Source of the DNA: Methanomicrobiales archaeon
Lineage (GTDB): Archaea > Halobacteriota > Methanomicrobia > Methanomicrobiales > Methanoculleaceae
NCBI GenBank assembly: GCA_012521035.1
Contig: JAAYND010000298.1
Coordinates: 1-29,044 of the forward strand
Length of the DNA stretch: 29,044 bases
Direction: 5' to 3'
Shown here: positions 1 to 8,374 of the stretch, piece by piece
How the letters are laid out: every line of letters begins with the position of its first letter
How positions within the stretch are numbered: position 1 is the stretch's first letter
Made by a program: the position numbers and the translations under genes
The notes under the pieces: model-generated
The model's database searches: none
What the model saw: only the letters and a program-made list of their open reading frames with translations
What the model was told of the DNA's origin: nothing

Positions 1-218
1 ACTTGATCACTAAAGAAGATAAAGGTATCGGTAGGATATCCGGACAGTGTTCGGTGAAGGGAGAGAGGAATGAAGAGATCAAAATGGGGGTGTTCGGCAG
101 CTAGTGATCATAATGGCGCTGTTTAGGCCAGATCTTTTCCTCCTCATCCCGCTCGAAGATCTCACATGACAGCCTTTCCAGGCCGGATGCTTGCAGATCG
201 GGTTCTTTATATTCGGTG

Positions 219-229
219 AAATATAAATA
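219..229 (+). promoter_or_regulatory. TATA box of the helicase-nuclease gene
   Basis: AAATATAAATA is a good archaeal TATA element in GC-rich surroundings. It would place transcription start near 245-250, just before the ATG at 258, and argues against the in-frame GTG at 216 as the start codon. Assigned by eye only. Confidence 0.5.
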
Positions 230-257
230 CCCCTCCAATCAGGTGGCGATCCGTCGT

Positions 258-3200
258 ATGGGGCTCCGAATCTTTCGAGGAAGTCGTGTGGAAGGCAGGC
301 ATGAGTGCCGGCAGCTAAGAGAGATCGCTGCACTGCTCAAGGACGAGTACGAGGACGAGACGGTGTTTTTGCTCACCGGTGTGCCGACCTCCTCCGGGGA
401 TCTCGATTGCGTGGTTCTCGTCCCCGGCGGCCCGGTCATCCTCGACCTCAGGGCATCCGGGGATACGACCGATTCGCTCGAGAAAGAACGATACGGATTC
501 ACCGGGAGGCTGCTCTCGATCCGGGAGAAACACTTCCCCGAGATCGACGAGAGGCGCGTCCGGAGGGTGGCGGCCTGGAGGTACTTCGAGGCCGGGAGCC
601 GGTATCCCGCCAGCCAGATCAATCCCCATGCATTCCCCTGGTCTGCTACCGTCACAGCCGGGACCCTCCTTGAGCGGCTCCGGTTCCTCAACACCGGGTA
701 TACCCTCCTCGCTGTCGATATGGAGGCGATCGCCCGGGAGCTCGGGCTGGAAGAGTGCGGCCCTGAGACGGGAGAGCCCGATCCGCCCGTAACGATCGAG
801 CCGGCACCCTCCGGGCTGCTGGAGGAGTCAGAACCTCCCCGGGCCACCTGCACCGCAGAACCCCTCCCGGAGGAACTTGTCCTTGAGAATCCCTGGCCTC
901 TCTCGCCGGCCCAGCGAGCAGCGGTCCGGTCCAGAAATCCCCGCATACGGGTCATCGCGGGGGCCGGCGCCGGGAAGACCGAGACCCTGACCCGGAAGAT
1001 CGTCCATCTCCTCCTCGTCGAGCAGGTCGACCCGGCCTCGATCGTCGCGTTCACCTTCACGAAGAAGGCGGCGCAGAGCATGAAGACCCGGGTATACGAC
1101 CACGCCATGCGCCTCGGAGGTGAGGAGGCATGTTCCCGCCTCGGGGAGATGTACGTCGGGACGATCCACGCCTACTGCCTCTCGCTCCTGCAGGATCACT
1201 GCGGGTACGCCAATTGGGGCGAGCTCGACGAGAACCAGGAGATGGCGTTCCTGCTCCGGGCTGGCTGGGGCTGTCACCTCCCGGATGGAGAGGATCATCC
1301 CCGGAGGTGTTCGGCCTTCCTGAGAAATCTGAACGTCTACTATGCAGAGATGCTCGACCGCTCCATCCTCCGCGAGCAGGCTCCTGGATTCACCGCCTCA
1401 CTTGAAGCATACGAGGGCGCCCTTGAGCGCCACCGGCTTCTCACCTTCAACCGCATGATCCAGGTCGCCGTTGAGGAGCTGGAGCGCCGCCCCGAACTTG
1501 CCGCGAACATACACCACCTCATCGTCGACGAGTACCAGGATATCAACCGGGCGCAGGAGCGGTTGATCCGGCTGCTCGGGAAGGATGCCCGGATCATCGT
1601 TGTGGGTGACCCCCGCCAGACGATCTACCAGTGGCGTGGCTCTGATGAGCGCTGCTTTGAGCAGTTCGGTGAAGGCCGGGATCCCGAGGAGATCACGATC
1701 GCGGAGAACCGGCGGAGCAGAACAGCGATACTCGGCGTGGCGAACGCCATTGCGGATGAATTTAACAGGAGATATGATCGCCTGATCCCGGTCCGGGATT
1801 CTGCCGGCGGTGTGAATGTCGCCGGGTTCAGATCCGATATCGATGAAGCGCGATGGATCGCCGACCAGATCCAGCGCTACGTCGATGCGGGAATGTGCCG
1901 GTACAGCGATATCGGGATCCTCCTCCGGAGCGTCACCACGTCTGCGCCGGCCTTCATCGATGAGTTCCGGGAGCGGGGTATTCCCTTTGTCGTGGGAGGG
2001 AAGGTCGGTCTCTTCCGCCGGCCTGAGGTCTTGAGCGTCGCAAAGCTCTTCACGTGGGTTCCGGATGGCTGCCATTTCCGGGAGTCCCGGGATAAAGTCT
2101 ACATGGATGACGACCGCCTCTACTCGGGGTGCCGGGACTGGAGAGAGGTTATCCCGGGCGGCGTCCTCCCTGACGGCCTGATGGAGAGGCTCGCTCAGTG
2201 GAAGGTCGCGGCGGCGGGTGGAGCCTACCCTGACCTCATATCGATGTACTATGATCTCCTGAACACGCTTGGATACCAGCGCCTCGATCCCGAGATCCCG
2301 GAGGACGCGATCGTGCTTGCGAACCTGGGCCGGTTTGCAAAACTCCTCACCGATTTTGAGTCGGTGAACAGGTTCGGTGGTGCATCGGGGGACTGGAACC
2401 GGTTGCTCGTCTGGCTCTGTGAGTACATCAACGCATACGCAACCTCGGCCTACGATGAACAGTCGCCCGATGATATCCGGGGTATCGAGGCGGTGCAGAT
2501 CATGACCGTCCACCAGGCAAAAGGCCTTGAGTGGCCGGTGGTCTTTCTGCTGGCGCTTGTGGATGGTCGCTTTCCTTCCGGCCTGGCAGGGAAGCCGCAG
2601 GAGTGGCTCATTCCCCGGGATCTCTTCGATGCGGAGAAGTACGAGGGGGATCTTGAGAGCGAGCGAAAGCTCTTCTACGTTGCGGTGACCCGGGCGCGGG
2701 ATCTCCTCGTCGCGACCACTTTCACTTCCTGGAATGGATGGTCGCAGCGGTTGAGCGGGTTTGCGTATGATCTTGCCGGCGCAGAGGGGGTGGAATATCT
2801 TGAAATGGACGGTGTTCTGCCGTTCCACCCGATATCTGCCCCCACTGAGGGGGATGACCTCCGGACCTACACCGCCGGCGAGTTGATCACCTACGGCAAG
2901 TGCCCGCATCTCTACCGCTTACGGCAGATCTGGGGCTATGAGCCACCCCTCTCCGACCTGATAGGGTACGGGAAGGCGCTTCACGCCTGCATGAGCGAGG
3001 CCGCAGCGATGATCCGGGACGGGGATGACCCGGGCAGCGCTGTTTCGCGGGCGGTGGATCAGCATTTCTTCATGCCCTACGTCGATGGGGCACGGCTTGA
3101 GAAGTTACGAGTGGACGCGAGAGAGAAGCTCCTGAAGTTCAGCTCCGATCATGCGGGGGATATGCCGGGGATCCGGGAAGCGGAGGCGAGGATCGAGTTT

Positions 3201-3578
3201 CCCATGGAGCATGCCACGGTCGCCGGCCGCGTCGATCTCATCCTCCAGCAGGACGACGGGCTTGAGGTGCGGGATTACAAGACATCCGGCAAGGTCATCA
3301 CGCCGGAGGAGGCTGCGCTACAGGTCCGGCTCTACGCGCTCGGCCTCCGATCCTGCGGTAAGAGGGTGGGATCCGCGTCTCTTGCTTTCCTCCAGGACTC
3401 CTCGGTGGTCCCCATCAGCGTCGATGCGGATGCCCTCGACGCCGCGAGAGTTGCGGCAGAGACCTGTATCCGGGGGATCAACAGCCGGGAGTTTCCGGCG
3501 AGGCCGGGGCCGTTCTGTTCCCGGTGTGACTATGGGGCGATCTGCCGGTGGAAGGCGGGTAGAGGAGGGGGCGGTTGA
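258..3578 (+). CDS. UvrD/Rep-type (SF1A) DNA helicase fused to RecB-like PD-(D/E)XK nuclease
   Basis: Probable ATP-dependent DNA helicase-nuclease for DNA repair or end processing in the cytoplasm. From the ATG at 258 (1106 aa) it shows Walker A GAGAGKT (235-241), DEYQD (424-428), GDPRQT followed by QWRG (from 450), TVHQAKGLEW (about 750) and VAVTRAR (808-814), the SF1A helicase motifs. The last 240 residues look like a RecB/AddB/Cas4 nuclease: H909, D993 in GRVD, then D1006-Y-K1008. One cysteine (C882) plus CxxCx5C (C1087, C1090, C1096) matches the Fe-S cluster layout of AddB-type nucleases. Residues 15-75 resemble a NERD domain, with the catalytic Lys position occupied by Arg (DLR). A GTG at 216 opens the same frame, but it sits beside a TATA-like box, and AGGTGG precedes the ATG at 258, so I prefer the latter. 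Helicase call very sure; nuclease call fairly sure; NERD call tentative. Confidence 0.92.
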   Translation: MGLRIFRGSRVEGRHECRQLREIAALLKDEYEDETVFLLTGVPTSSGDLDCVVLVPGGPVILDLRASGDTTDSLEKERYGFTGRLLSIREKHFPEIDERRVRRVAAWRYFEAGSRYPASQINPHAFPWSATVTAGTLLERLRFLNTGYTLLAVDMEAIARELGLEECGPETGEPDPPVTIEPAPSGLLEESEPPRATCTAEPLPEELVLENPWPLSPAQRAAVRSRNPRIRVIAGAGAGKTETLTRKIVHLLLVEQVDPASIVAFTFTKKAAQSMKTRVYDHAMRLGGEEACSRLGEMYVGTIHAYCLSLLQDHCGYANWGELDENQEMAFLLRAGWGCHLPDGEDHPRRCSAFLRNLNVYYAEMLDRSILREQAPGFTASLEAYEGALERHRLLTFNRMIQVAVEELERRPELAANIHHLIVDEYQDINRAQERLIRLLGKDARIIVVGDPRQTIYQWRGSDERCFEQFGEGRDPEEITIAENRRSRTAILGVANAIADEFNRRYDRLIPVRDSAGGVNVAGFRSDIDEARWIADQIQRYVDAGMCRYSDIGILLRSVTTSAPAFIDEFRERGIPFVVGGKVGLFRRPEVLSVAKLFTWVPDGCHFRESRDKVYMDDDRLYSGCRDWREVIPGGVLPDGLMERLAQWKVAAAGGAYPDLISMYYDLLNTLGYQRLDPEIPEDAIVLANLGRFAKLLTDFESVNRFGGASGDWNRLLVWLCEYINAYATSAYDEQSPDDIRGIEAVQIMTVHQAKGLEWPVVFLLALVDGRFPSGLAGKPQEWLIPRDLFDAEKYEGDLESERKLFYVAVTRARDLLVATTFTSWNGWSQRLSGFAYDLAGAEGVEYLEMDGVLPFHPISAPTEGDDLRTYTAGELITYGKCPHLYRLRQIWGYEPPLSDLIGYGKALHACMSEAAAMIRDGDDPGSAVSRAVDQHFFMPYVDGARLEKLRVDAREKLLKFSSDHAGDMPGIREAEARIEFPMEHATVAGRVDLILQQDDGLEVRDYKTSGKVITPEEAALQVRLYALGLRSCGKRVGSASLAFLQDSSVVPISVDADALDAARVAAETCIRGINSREFPARPGPFCSRCDYGAICRWKAGRGGGG

Positions 3579-3640
3579 AGCATAATCATTAAACCCTTCC
3601 ACAAAGAGGGAATGTTATCTCAAACAGGAGGTAATTCTTG

Positions 3641-4384
3641 ATGTTACAGGGAAAGGTAGCCGTCGTGACCGGCGGAACACGCGGGATCGGTCTTGCCACT
3701 GTCAGAAAATTCCTGGAAAACGGCGCTTCGGTCGTCCTCTTCGGCTCCCGAAAGGAGAGCGCGGATACAGCGGTTGCGGCACTGAAGGCCGAGAATCCGG
3801 ATTACCGGGTCACCGGCCTCTGGCCTGACCTCTCCAGCGCTGATGAGATCAGAGAGGCATTTGATACGGTCAAAGTGGAGTTCGGGAGCCCTGATATCCT
3901 CGTCAACAACGCCGGCATCGCCGCAAGCGATCCTCTCTACACCTACCGGCCCGAGGATTTTAGAAAGATCATGGACCTCAACGTCAACGCCGTCTTCCTC
4001 TGCTCGCAGGCGGCGGCCCTCCTCATGAGGGAGAAGGGCGGCGGCGTCATCCTGAACACGAGTTCCATGGTCAGCATATACGGCCAGTCCACCGGCTGCG
4101 GCTACCCGGCATCCAAGTTCGCGGTGAACGGCCTCACAAAATCCCTCGCCCGCGAGCTTGGTAAGGACAACATCCGCGTCAACGCCGTCGCACCCGGCGT
4201 CATAGCGACGGACATGATGGCGGCCGTCCCCGAAGAGGCGCTCAAACCGGTCATCGCCGCGATCCCCCTCGGGAGGATAGGCCAGCCGGAGGATATCGCA
4301 AACGCTTTCCTCTTCCTCGCAAGCGATATGGCGAGTTACATCACCGGGGCGGTTCTCTCCGTGGATGGGGCAGGGAGGAGCTGA
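3641..4384 (+). CDS. SDR-family oxidoreductase, FabG-like
   Basis: Classical short-chain dehydrogenase/reductase of 247 aa, the usual family length. Seen: nucleotide-binding TGGTRGIG (10-17), NNAG (89-92), catalytic Ser in the NTSSMVS stretch (about 141), YPASK with Y155 and K159, and a C-terminal SVDGA typical of 3-oxoacyl-ACP reductase-like proteins. An Arg after the second strand (GSRKES) hints at NADP(H) use. The substrate cannot be read from sequence; archaea lack bacterial fatty-acid synthesis, so a FabG role should not be assumed. The ATG at 3641 lies 8 bases after a strong AGGAGGT; a TTG directly before it is the alternative start. The gene stands alone, convergent with the ADP-ribosylglycohydrolase gene. 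Confidence 0.93.
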   Translation: MLQGKVAVVTGGTRGIGLATVRKFLENGASVVLFGSRKESADTAVAALKAENPDYRVTGLWPDLSSADEIREAFDTVKVEFGSPDILVNNAGIAASDPLYTYRPEDFRKIMDLNVNAVFLCSQAAALLMREKGGGVILNTSSMVSIYGQSTGCGYPASKFAVNGLTKSLARELGKDNIRVNAVAPGVIATDMMAAVPEEALKPVIAAIPLGRIGQPEDIANAFLFLASDMASYITGAVLSVDGAGRS

Positions 4385-4502
4385 GCGAGAGAGCGGCTCA
4401 TACGGGAGGGATGATGCCCCCCGGGGAGGCGCCGGCATACCGGGCAGTGAGTGAGATCGCTCTTCGCCGATGACCTCAGTGGAGCATGCATGGGCTTTCC
4501 GG

Positions 4503-5429
4503 CTACCCCGGACCCCACTCCAGTAACCTCTCCGCGTACTCCTCAATGACCTCCCGGCGTGCGATCTTCCCCCGCCACGTCCGGGGGATGGCCTCCTCCC
4601 CGTAGTATGCGCCGGCGAGTTGCCCATAGACCGCCCCGGTGGTATCGGCGTCGTCGCCGAGGTTCACGGCCAGCAGGCATCCCTCTGCAAACGTGCTGCT
4701 CCGGCTGAAAGCCCAGAGCGCTGCCTCAAGAGAATGCACGACGTAGCCAGTCCCCCGGATCTCTGGCGGATCCTTCTGGAGGAAAGAGCCGGCCGCAACG
4801 GTATCTATCTCGCTACAGAGGGGATGATCCTGCCAGTAGCCGGCGACCGGCGTGTAGCGCTCTCCGAGCACCTCCTCCTTCGGCGCACCCGAGAGGGCAC
4901 CGATGATGAGCGCCCCGAGGTACCGGCAGGCATCCACTGCCACGGGGAGGGCGTGCGTCGTCCGGGAGCTCTCACCGGAGAGCTCGATCGCCCGTTCCGG
5001 ATCGCCGGCGTAGAACATCGGCACCGGCGCAAGGCGCATGATCGACCCGTTGCCTGCGGAGCGTGGGCTCGTCAGTCCGGGGAAGGGCTCGCGCTCTGCC
5101 ATGAACCGCCGGAGCGCTTCTCGCGTCGTCGTCCCGATATCAAAGCAGGTTCCGGTGCTGCTGAGATGTCCCTCTGTGTACCAGCGCACGTAGCGCTCCA
5201 GCTGGTCGATGGGATCAAACCCCTGCCTCTCTATGAGGCTCTCTGCAAGACAGAGGGCGAGGGATGTATCATCGGTCCACTCCCCGGGCCGGAGGCGAAA
5301 CGGCCCGCCGCCGATCATGTCATCGATCGGCTCAAACGTCCCGGGCCGCCGGAACTCAAGCGTCGTCCCGAGGGCGTCACCTGTGGCCAGGCCGAGCAGG
5401 CAACCACGATAGCGATCAATGCGGTTCAT
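4503..5429 (-). CDS. ADP-ribosylglycohydrolase family protein (DraG/ARH fold)
   Basis: Predicted cytoplasmic hydrolase that removes ADP-ribose from proteins or small molecules using two divalent metal ions. The 308-aa protein has the family signature from end to end: GCLLGLATGDALG (9-21), metal-binding WTDDTS (51-56), SAGNGSIMR (124-132), and a C-terminal GDDADTTGA (258-266) carrying the second set of metal ligands. The length matches the DraG/ARH family. GGAG sits about 7-10 bases before the ATG. No nitrogenase or DraT gene is nearby, so a DraG role in nitrogenase control is not supported, and the target is unknown. It is convergent with the SDR gene and divergent from the DUF3784 gene. Confidence 0.9.
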   Translation of the reverse strand: MNRIDRYRGCLLGLATGDALGTTLEFRRPGTFEPIDDMIGGGPFRLRPGEWTDDTSLALCLAESLIERQGFDPIDQLERYVRWYTEGHLSSTGTCFDIGTTTREALRRFMAEREPFPGLTSPRSAGNGSIMRLAPVPMFYAGDPERAIELSGESSRTTHALPVAVDACRYLGALIIGALSGAPKEEVLGERYTPVAGYWQDHPLCSEIDTVAAGSFLQKDPPEIRGTGYVVHSLEAALWAFSRSSTFAEGCLLAVNLGDDADTTGAVYGQLAGAYYGEEAIPRTWRGKIARREVIEEYAERLLEWGPG

Positions 5430-5672
5430 CGAGATCTCCAGTGCAGAATCATGTCCTCATCGACAAAGAGGTTTTCGCACCTGGCGGCCGGCAAGAACCC
5501 TTATACCGAGAGACCATCATCGCGTACCCCTTTTTACCCGGGAATGATGACCGGCAGAGCCCGGCGGCCCCCGATCCCCGCCCCCATGAACGTATTACCA
5601 GGCGTGGTATGGGCCGGCTATAAGCATATCAGAAACACACAGTTTCCCCACCTCAACCAGGAGCCCTTGAGA

Positions 5673-5993
5673 ATGATATGGATTGCAAACGCCCTCGGCG
5701 GGGTGATCGTGCTCGCCATCGGGATCATCATCCGGGTCTTCAATGGAAGCAGCCTCATCGCCGGCTACAACACCGCGCCTGCGACGGAGCGGGAGAAGTA
5801 TGACGAGAGAGCACTGACCCGGTTCGTGGGAGACCTCCTGATCACCGCATCCGCGGTCCTCCTTGCCGGAGGGTTGTTGGACGCCGCTGCCGGCGCCCGG
5901 GGAGTTATCGTTAGCGTATCATGGCTCGCTTTTGTGGCGTTACTCATCGGGGGTACCGTTTACGCAAACACCGGGGGACGGTTCCGGCGGTGA
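5673..5993 (+). CDS. DUF3784-like small membrane protein
   Basis: Protein of 106 aa with three predicted membrane segments at about residues 5-22, 52-70 and 77-95. The motif GYNTAP followed by EREKYD after the first helix matches the DUF3784 family pattern as I remember it; no function is known for that family. The open frame extends far upstream, but that part is antisense to the ADP-ribosylglycohydrolase gene. The ATG at 5673 has AGGAG 9 bases upstream and a TATA-like CTATAAGCATAT at 5618-5629, so I place the start there. The lipoprotein gene follows in the same direction after 38 bases but seems to have its own promoter. Confidence 0.75.
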   Translation: MIWIANALGGVIVLAIGIIIRVFNGSSLIAGYNTAPATEREKYDERALTRFVGDLLITASAVLLAGGLLDAAAGARGVIVSVSWLAFVALLIGGTVYANTGGRFRR

Positions 5994-6000
5994 CCACTTC

Positions 6001-6010
6001 TTTTATCTAT
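6001..6010 (+). promoter_or_regulatory. TATA box of the lipoprotein gene (leaderless arrangement)
   Basis: TTTTATCTAT lies 22-31 bases before the ATG at 6032, where the mRNA would begin at or next to the start codon. No Shine-Dalgarno sequence is visible in between. Confidence 0.4.
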
Positions 6011-6031
6011 CCTCCGGATCAACTCCCCATT

Positions 6032-6475
6032 ATGAGTCTCAAAACCCCGCTCCTCGCCGCCCTGATCCTCCTTCTTGCGGTCTCCGCATGCGGGTGCGTG
6101 GACCGGGAGTCAGTCGTCACCGGTGAGGAGGCGGTGCAGGCAGTCGCCTACGCAGATCCGATCGCTGAAAATCTCCTTGCCGCCTTCAACGAAGATAACT
6201 ATACGAGGTACTCCCGCGACTTCAGCCCCGAGATGAGACAGAGCCTCGATGAAGCCATGTTTGAGCAGAACCGCGAGTTCGTCACATCCCGGATCGGGCT
6301 CTACGAGTCCCGACGCGATCCTGTCGTCACACGGGTCGACGATTTCATCGCCGTAACATACAGGGGGAAGTTCGAGCAGGAAGATGGGGTGACTGTCCGG
6401 TTTGTCTTCAAGAGGGATGATGAGTTGCACCGGATCCAGGGGCTCTGGTTCGACTCTCCCATGTTGCGCCGCTGA
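6032..6475 (+). CDS. Putative lipoprotein, DUF3887-like
   Basis: Protein of 147 aa, probably exported and lipid-anchored. An N-terminal hydrophobic stretch (residues 5-18) ends in VSACGC, a plausible lipobox with the modified Cys at about residue 20. The rest is hydrophilic. The segment AENLLAAFNEDNY with FSPEMRQSL and a later RIGLYES resembles DUF3887, a small extracytoplasmic alpha/beta domain of unknown function. A longer in-frame opening upstream overlaps the previous gene and lacks a signal peptide at its N-terminus, so the ATG at 6032 is preferred. A TATA-like TTTTATCTAT at 6001-6010 lies just 22-31 bases before this ATG with no ribosome-binding site between, suggesting a leaderless mRNA. 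Confidence 0.72.
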   Translation: MSLKTPLLAALILLLAVSACGCVDRESVVTGEEAVQAVAYADPIAENLLAAFNEDNYTRYSRDFSPEMRQSLDEAMFEQNREFVTSRIGLYESRRDPVVTRVDDFIAVTYRGKFEQEDGVTVRFVFKRDDELHRIQGLWFDSPMLRR

Positions 6476-6610
6476 GGTGTCCCGTACGGAGTGGGGGTCT
6501 TTGCGCGCGCCGGCAGCCCCGGTTATCCCACAGAGTTCCGCCTCGCCCCGGGGCCTCTATCGCGGGTACAAGGGTATACCGGGTACCCATAATCTCTACA
6601 GTTCTCCGGG

Positions 6611-7009
6611 CTACAGGTCGATCTCGGTGTAGTCATAGTTGACTATCCGCCCCTTCCTCCTGGTGATGACCTGTACTGTCAGCGGTACTCTCCTTTTCGG
6701 GGGCAGTCGGATGAGATCTGCATCTTCTGACCCTGAGATCTCTTCCTCACTCCCGACTCCCGACTCTTTGAGATAGGTGGTAGAACTGCTCTCTATATCC
6801 CGGTGTATGACTGAGGAACTCTCATAGGCGAGAGGTGGTTCGCAGACTTTTCGGCTGGTGTGGTGGTGCGCACCTGCTGGATAGGCGGAGGGCATTGTCC
6901 GGGTAGAGACTGTCTCATCAAAGCAGTCATGCAATCCGGGCGCCTGTGTTGACTGTGAGTATCTGGCGGCCCGCCAGCCGGCGAAGCGTTCTATCAATGA
7001 CGGTCTCAT
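6611..7009 (-). CDS. Hypothetical protein, function unknown
   Basis: I do not recognise this 132-aa protein. In its favour is a strong GGAGG seven bases before the ATG. The middle (about residues 35-100) is polar, rich in Ser, Thr and Glu, with a short HHH, and is probably disordered. The last 30 residues (PPKRRVPLTV to YDYTEIDL) look like a folded beta hairpin with a basic lead. There is no signal peptide, membrane helix or Cys cluster. It has no operon partner: convergent with the lipoprotein gene and followed upstream by a gene-free stretch. It could be a lineage-restricted small protein; a chance open frame is possible but made less likely by the ribosome-binding site. Confidence 0.5.
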   Translation of the reverse strand: MRPSLIERFAGWRAARYSQSTQAPGLHDCFDETVSTRTMPSAYPAGAHHHTSRKVCEPPLAYESSSVIHRDIESSSTTYLKESGVGSEEEISGSEDADLIRLPPKRRVPLTVQVITRRKGRIVNYDYTEIDL

Positions 7010-7452
7010 GAAAATTCCTCCAGGAGATCGCCATCGATCATTGCAAAGAACCAGGTATGGGCCAGAGCGTGTGCTTCCAGAACCCGGGATATGATCGATC
7101 CCATCTCACCTCAAATATGACCTCAATGAGGGGTGGGTTCTGCAATCTCATTACATCCATGTATGCGACCGCCTGTGCAGACTATCCTGACTCAAAGTGT
7201 GTAAGTCCGAGTGGTTAAGGATTGTGATCCTTGCCGGGGTGGAGTGATCCCGTCCCCCTTCCGCCAGAACTCTGGCGGTACTGGTATGTGTGGATGGGGG
7301 GAGCAGTCACTTGAGATCCGGGTCACCTCCATCAGGAAGAACCTGGTAGCTCCCCGGCCCCTATCTGCCGCCGATGCACCGTGTCGCCGGGAGGGTCATG
7401 CAGTGTGATCTCGCCTGCGCAAGCGTGCAAAACCCGGCCGATCGGGGTGCTG
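7010..7452. other. Gene-poor gap with small hairpins
   Basis: No convincing gene. It holds two perfect hairpins: AAGGAT-TGTG-ATCCTT (7217-7232) and CCGCCAG-AACT-CTGGCGG (7261-7278). A stretch at 7207-7219 resembles the D-arm of a serine or leucine tRNA, but no T-arm or acceptor stem follows. A 65-codon open frame on the plus strand here shows no coding character. Confidence 0.5.
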
Positions 7453-7746
7453 CTATCTCCGGCGGCGGGCGAGCTCATCGAGCACGTCCGCCACATCGGT
7501 ACCCGACGCCTGAAGCGCCAGGAGAAGATGGAAGAGGAGATCCGCCGCTTCAGAGACTGTCCTCTCCGGGACCTGGTTCTTTGCGGCCAGGATGAACTCG
7601 ACCGCCTCCTCACCGACCTTCTCCAGGGATTTATCAACCCCCTTCCGATGGGTCAGGATGGAACCGACGTAACTCCCGGCCGGGGGGTTTTCGGCCCGGT
7701 CCTGGATGACCTGCCAGACCTCATCGAGGACGCTCCAGTCAGGCAT
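7453..7746 (-). CDS. hisE: Phosphoribosyl-ATP pyrophosphatase
   Basis: Second step of histidine biosynthesis: hydrolyses phosphoribosyl-ATP to phosphoribosyl-AMP and pyrophosphate. The 97-aa product is the normal length for stand-alone HisE. The conserved MazG-like all-alpha core is plain: LTHRKGVDKSLEKVGEEAVE (residues 31-50), with the metal-binding EExxE, then EAADLLFHLLLAL, whose Asp completes the site. The ATG overlaps the end of the NusA-like gene by 8 bases, so the two are translationally coupled and probably co-transcribed from the promoter before that gene. No other his genes are in the window. Confidence 0.95.
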   Translation of the reverse strand: MPDWSVLDEVWQVIQDRAENPPAGSYVGSILTHRKGVDKSLEKVGEEAVEFILAAKNQVPERTVSEAADLLFHLLLALQASGTDVADVLDELARRRR

Positions 7747-8179
7747 GCCCCTCCTCCTCCACGATCACCTCGCCGAGCTCGGTATCAAAGTACCGGGAGA
7801 GCAGGAGCCGTGCTTTCTCGATAGTGCACCCGCCCTTCCCGATAGCGATACCGAGATCACCCTTATTGACGTATACAGTGAGTCGTCCGTCGTCGCCTCT
7901 CATCACACCGGTGACGCCGGCCGGTTTAAATGCATTTTTTGTGAAAGTTTCAATATCTGGAGAATATTCAACCATCTCGACACGTTTCCCGAGGACTCGC
8001 TGCATCTTTCGGATATTGCTTCCTTTTCTGCCGATAGCAAGACCCATATCCCCCTCCTTTATGAGGTACACTATACGGTCAAAGCGCTCATCGATGATAC
8101 AGTCTAGCGCGGTCGCCCGGGTAAGAATTCTCAGCTCTTCGATATATCGCCGTTCTTTAAAACATAGAGTTCTTATCAT
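7739..8179 (-). CDS. NusA-like transcription factor with two KH domains
   Basis: Archaeal NusA-type RNA-binding protein of 146 aa, lacking the N-terminal polymerase-binding and S1 domains of bacterial NusA, as usual in archaea. KH1 carries GRKG (50-53) inside DMGLAIGRKGSNI, and KH2 carries GKGG (114-117) inside DLGIAIGKGGCTI. CIIDERFDRIVYLIKEGDMG is characteristic of archaeal NusA. The frame opens further upstream to 8326, but the ATG at 8179 aligns with family N-termini, has GGGGAT upstream, and lies about 50 bases after a good TATA box. Odd context: archaeal nusA normally sits between RNA polymerase and ribosomal protein genes, while here it is paired with hisE. It may be a second copy or a relocated gene. 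Confidence 0.9.
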   Translation of the reverse strand: MIRTLCFKERRYIEELRILTRATALDCIIDERFDRIVYLIKEGDMGLAIGRKGSNIRKMQRVLGKRVEMVEYSPDIETFTKNAFKPAGVTGVMRGDDGRLTVYVNKGDLGIAIGKGGCTIEKARLLLSRYFDTELGEVIVEEEGHA

Positions 8180-8229
8180 TGGAGATATCCCCGGTGGGAA
8201 TGATGCGCTATGATATGGTTGCTTCGGGG

Positions 8230-8238
8230 ATATATACC
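8230..8238 (-). promoter_or_regulatory. TATA box of the NusA-like/hisE operon
   Basis: On the minus strand GGTATATATCC is a near-ideal archaeal TATA element. Initiation would fall around 8205-8210, leaving an untranslated leader of roughly 28 bases before the ATG at 8179. Confidence 0.55.
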
Positions 8239-8374
8239 TGAGTACCTGATCCGCCTCCTTCGCTCCATCCCCCACCATCCGGGGGAAAACTCCGATGAGT
8301 GAAGAGGATCTCCGGCCTTTTTGCAAATCCCGAACTTCTGCATGAAACCGGAAGGGCTTGCACGACCGGATGCG

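Noticed and set aside
3..104. Open plus-strand frame from the left edge, possible tail of a truncated gene
   Set aside because: 33 codons without recognisable sequence; cannot be judged without the upstream DNA.
1398..2909. 503-codon open frame on the minus strand inside the helicase gene
   Set aside because: Antisense to a gene with all helicase motifs; long antisense frames are expected in GC-rich coding DNA and this one shows no recognisable domain.
4620..5672. Upstream extension of the DUF3784 gene to a 457-residue protein
   Set aside because: The extension is antisense to the ADP-ribosylglycohydrolase gene, and the internal ATG at 5673 has its own ribosome-binding site and TATA box.
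7207..7222. CCGAGTGGTTAAGG, like the D-arm of a serine or leucine tRNA
   Set aside because: No matching acceptor stem, anticodon arm or T-arm (GTTCxAxxC) follows within 90 bases, so it is not a tRNA gene; it might be a remnant or chance.
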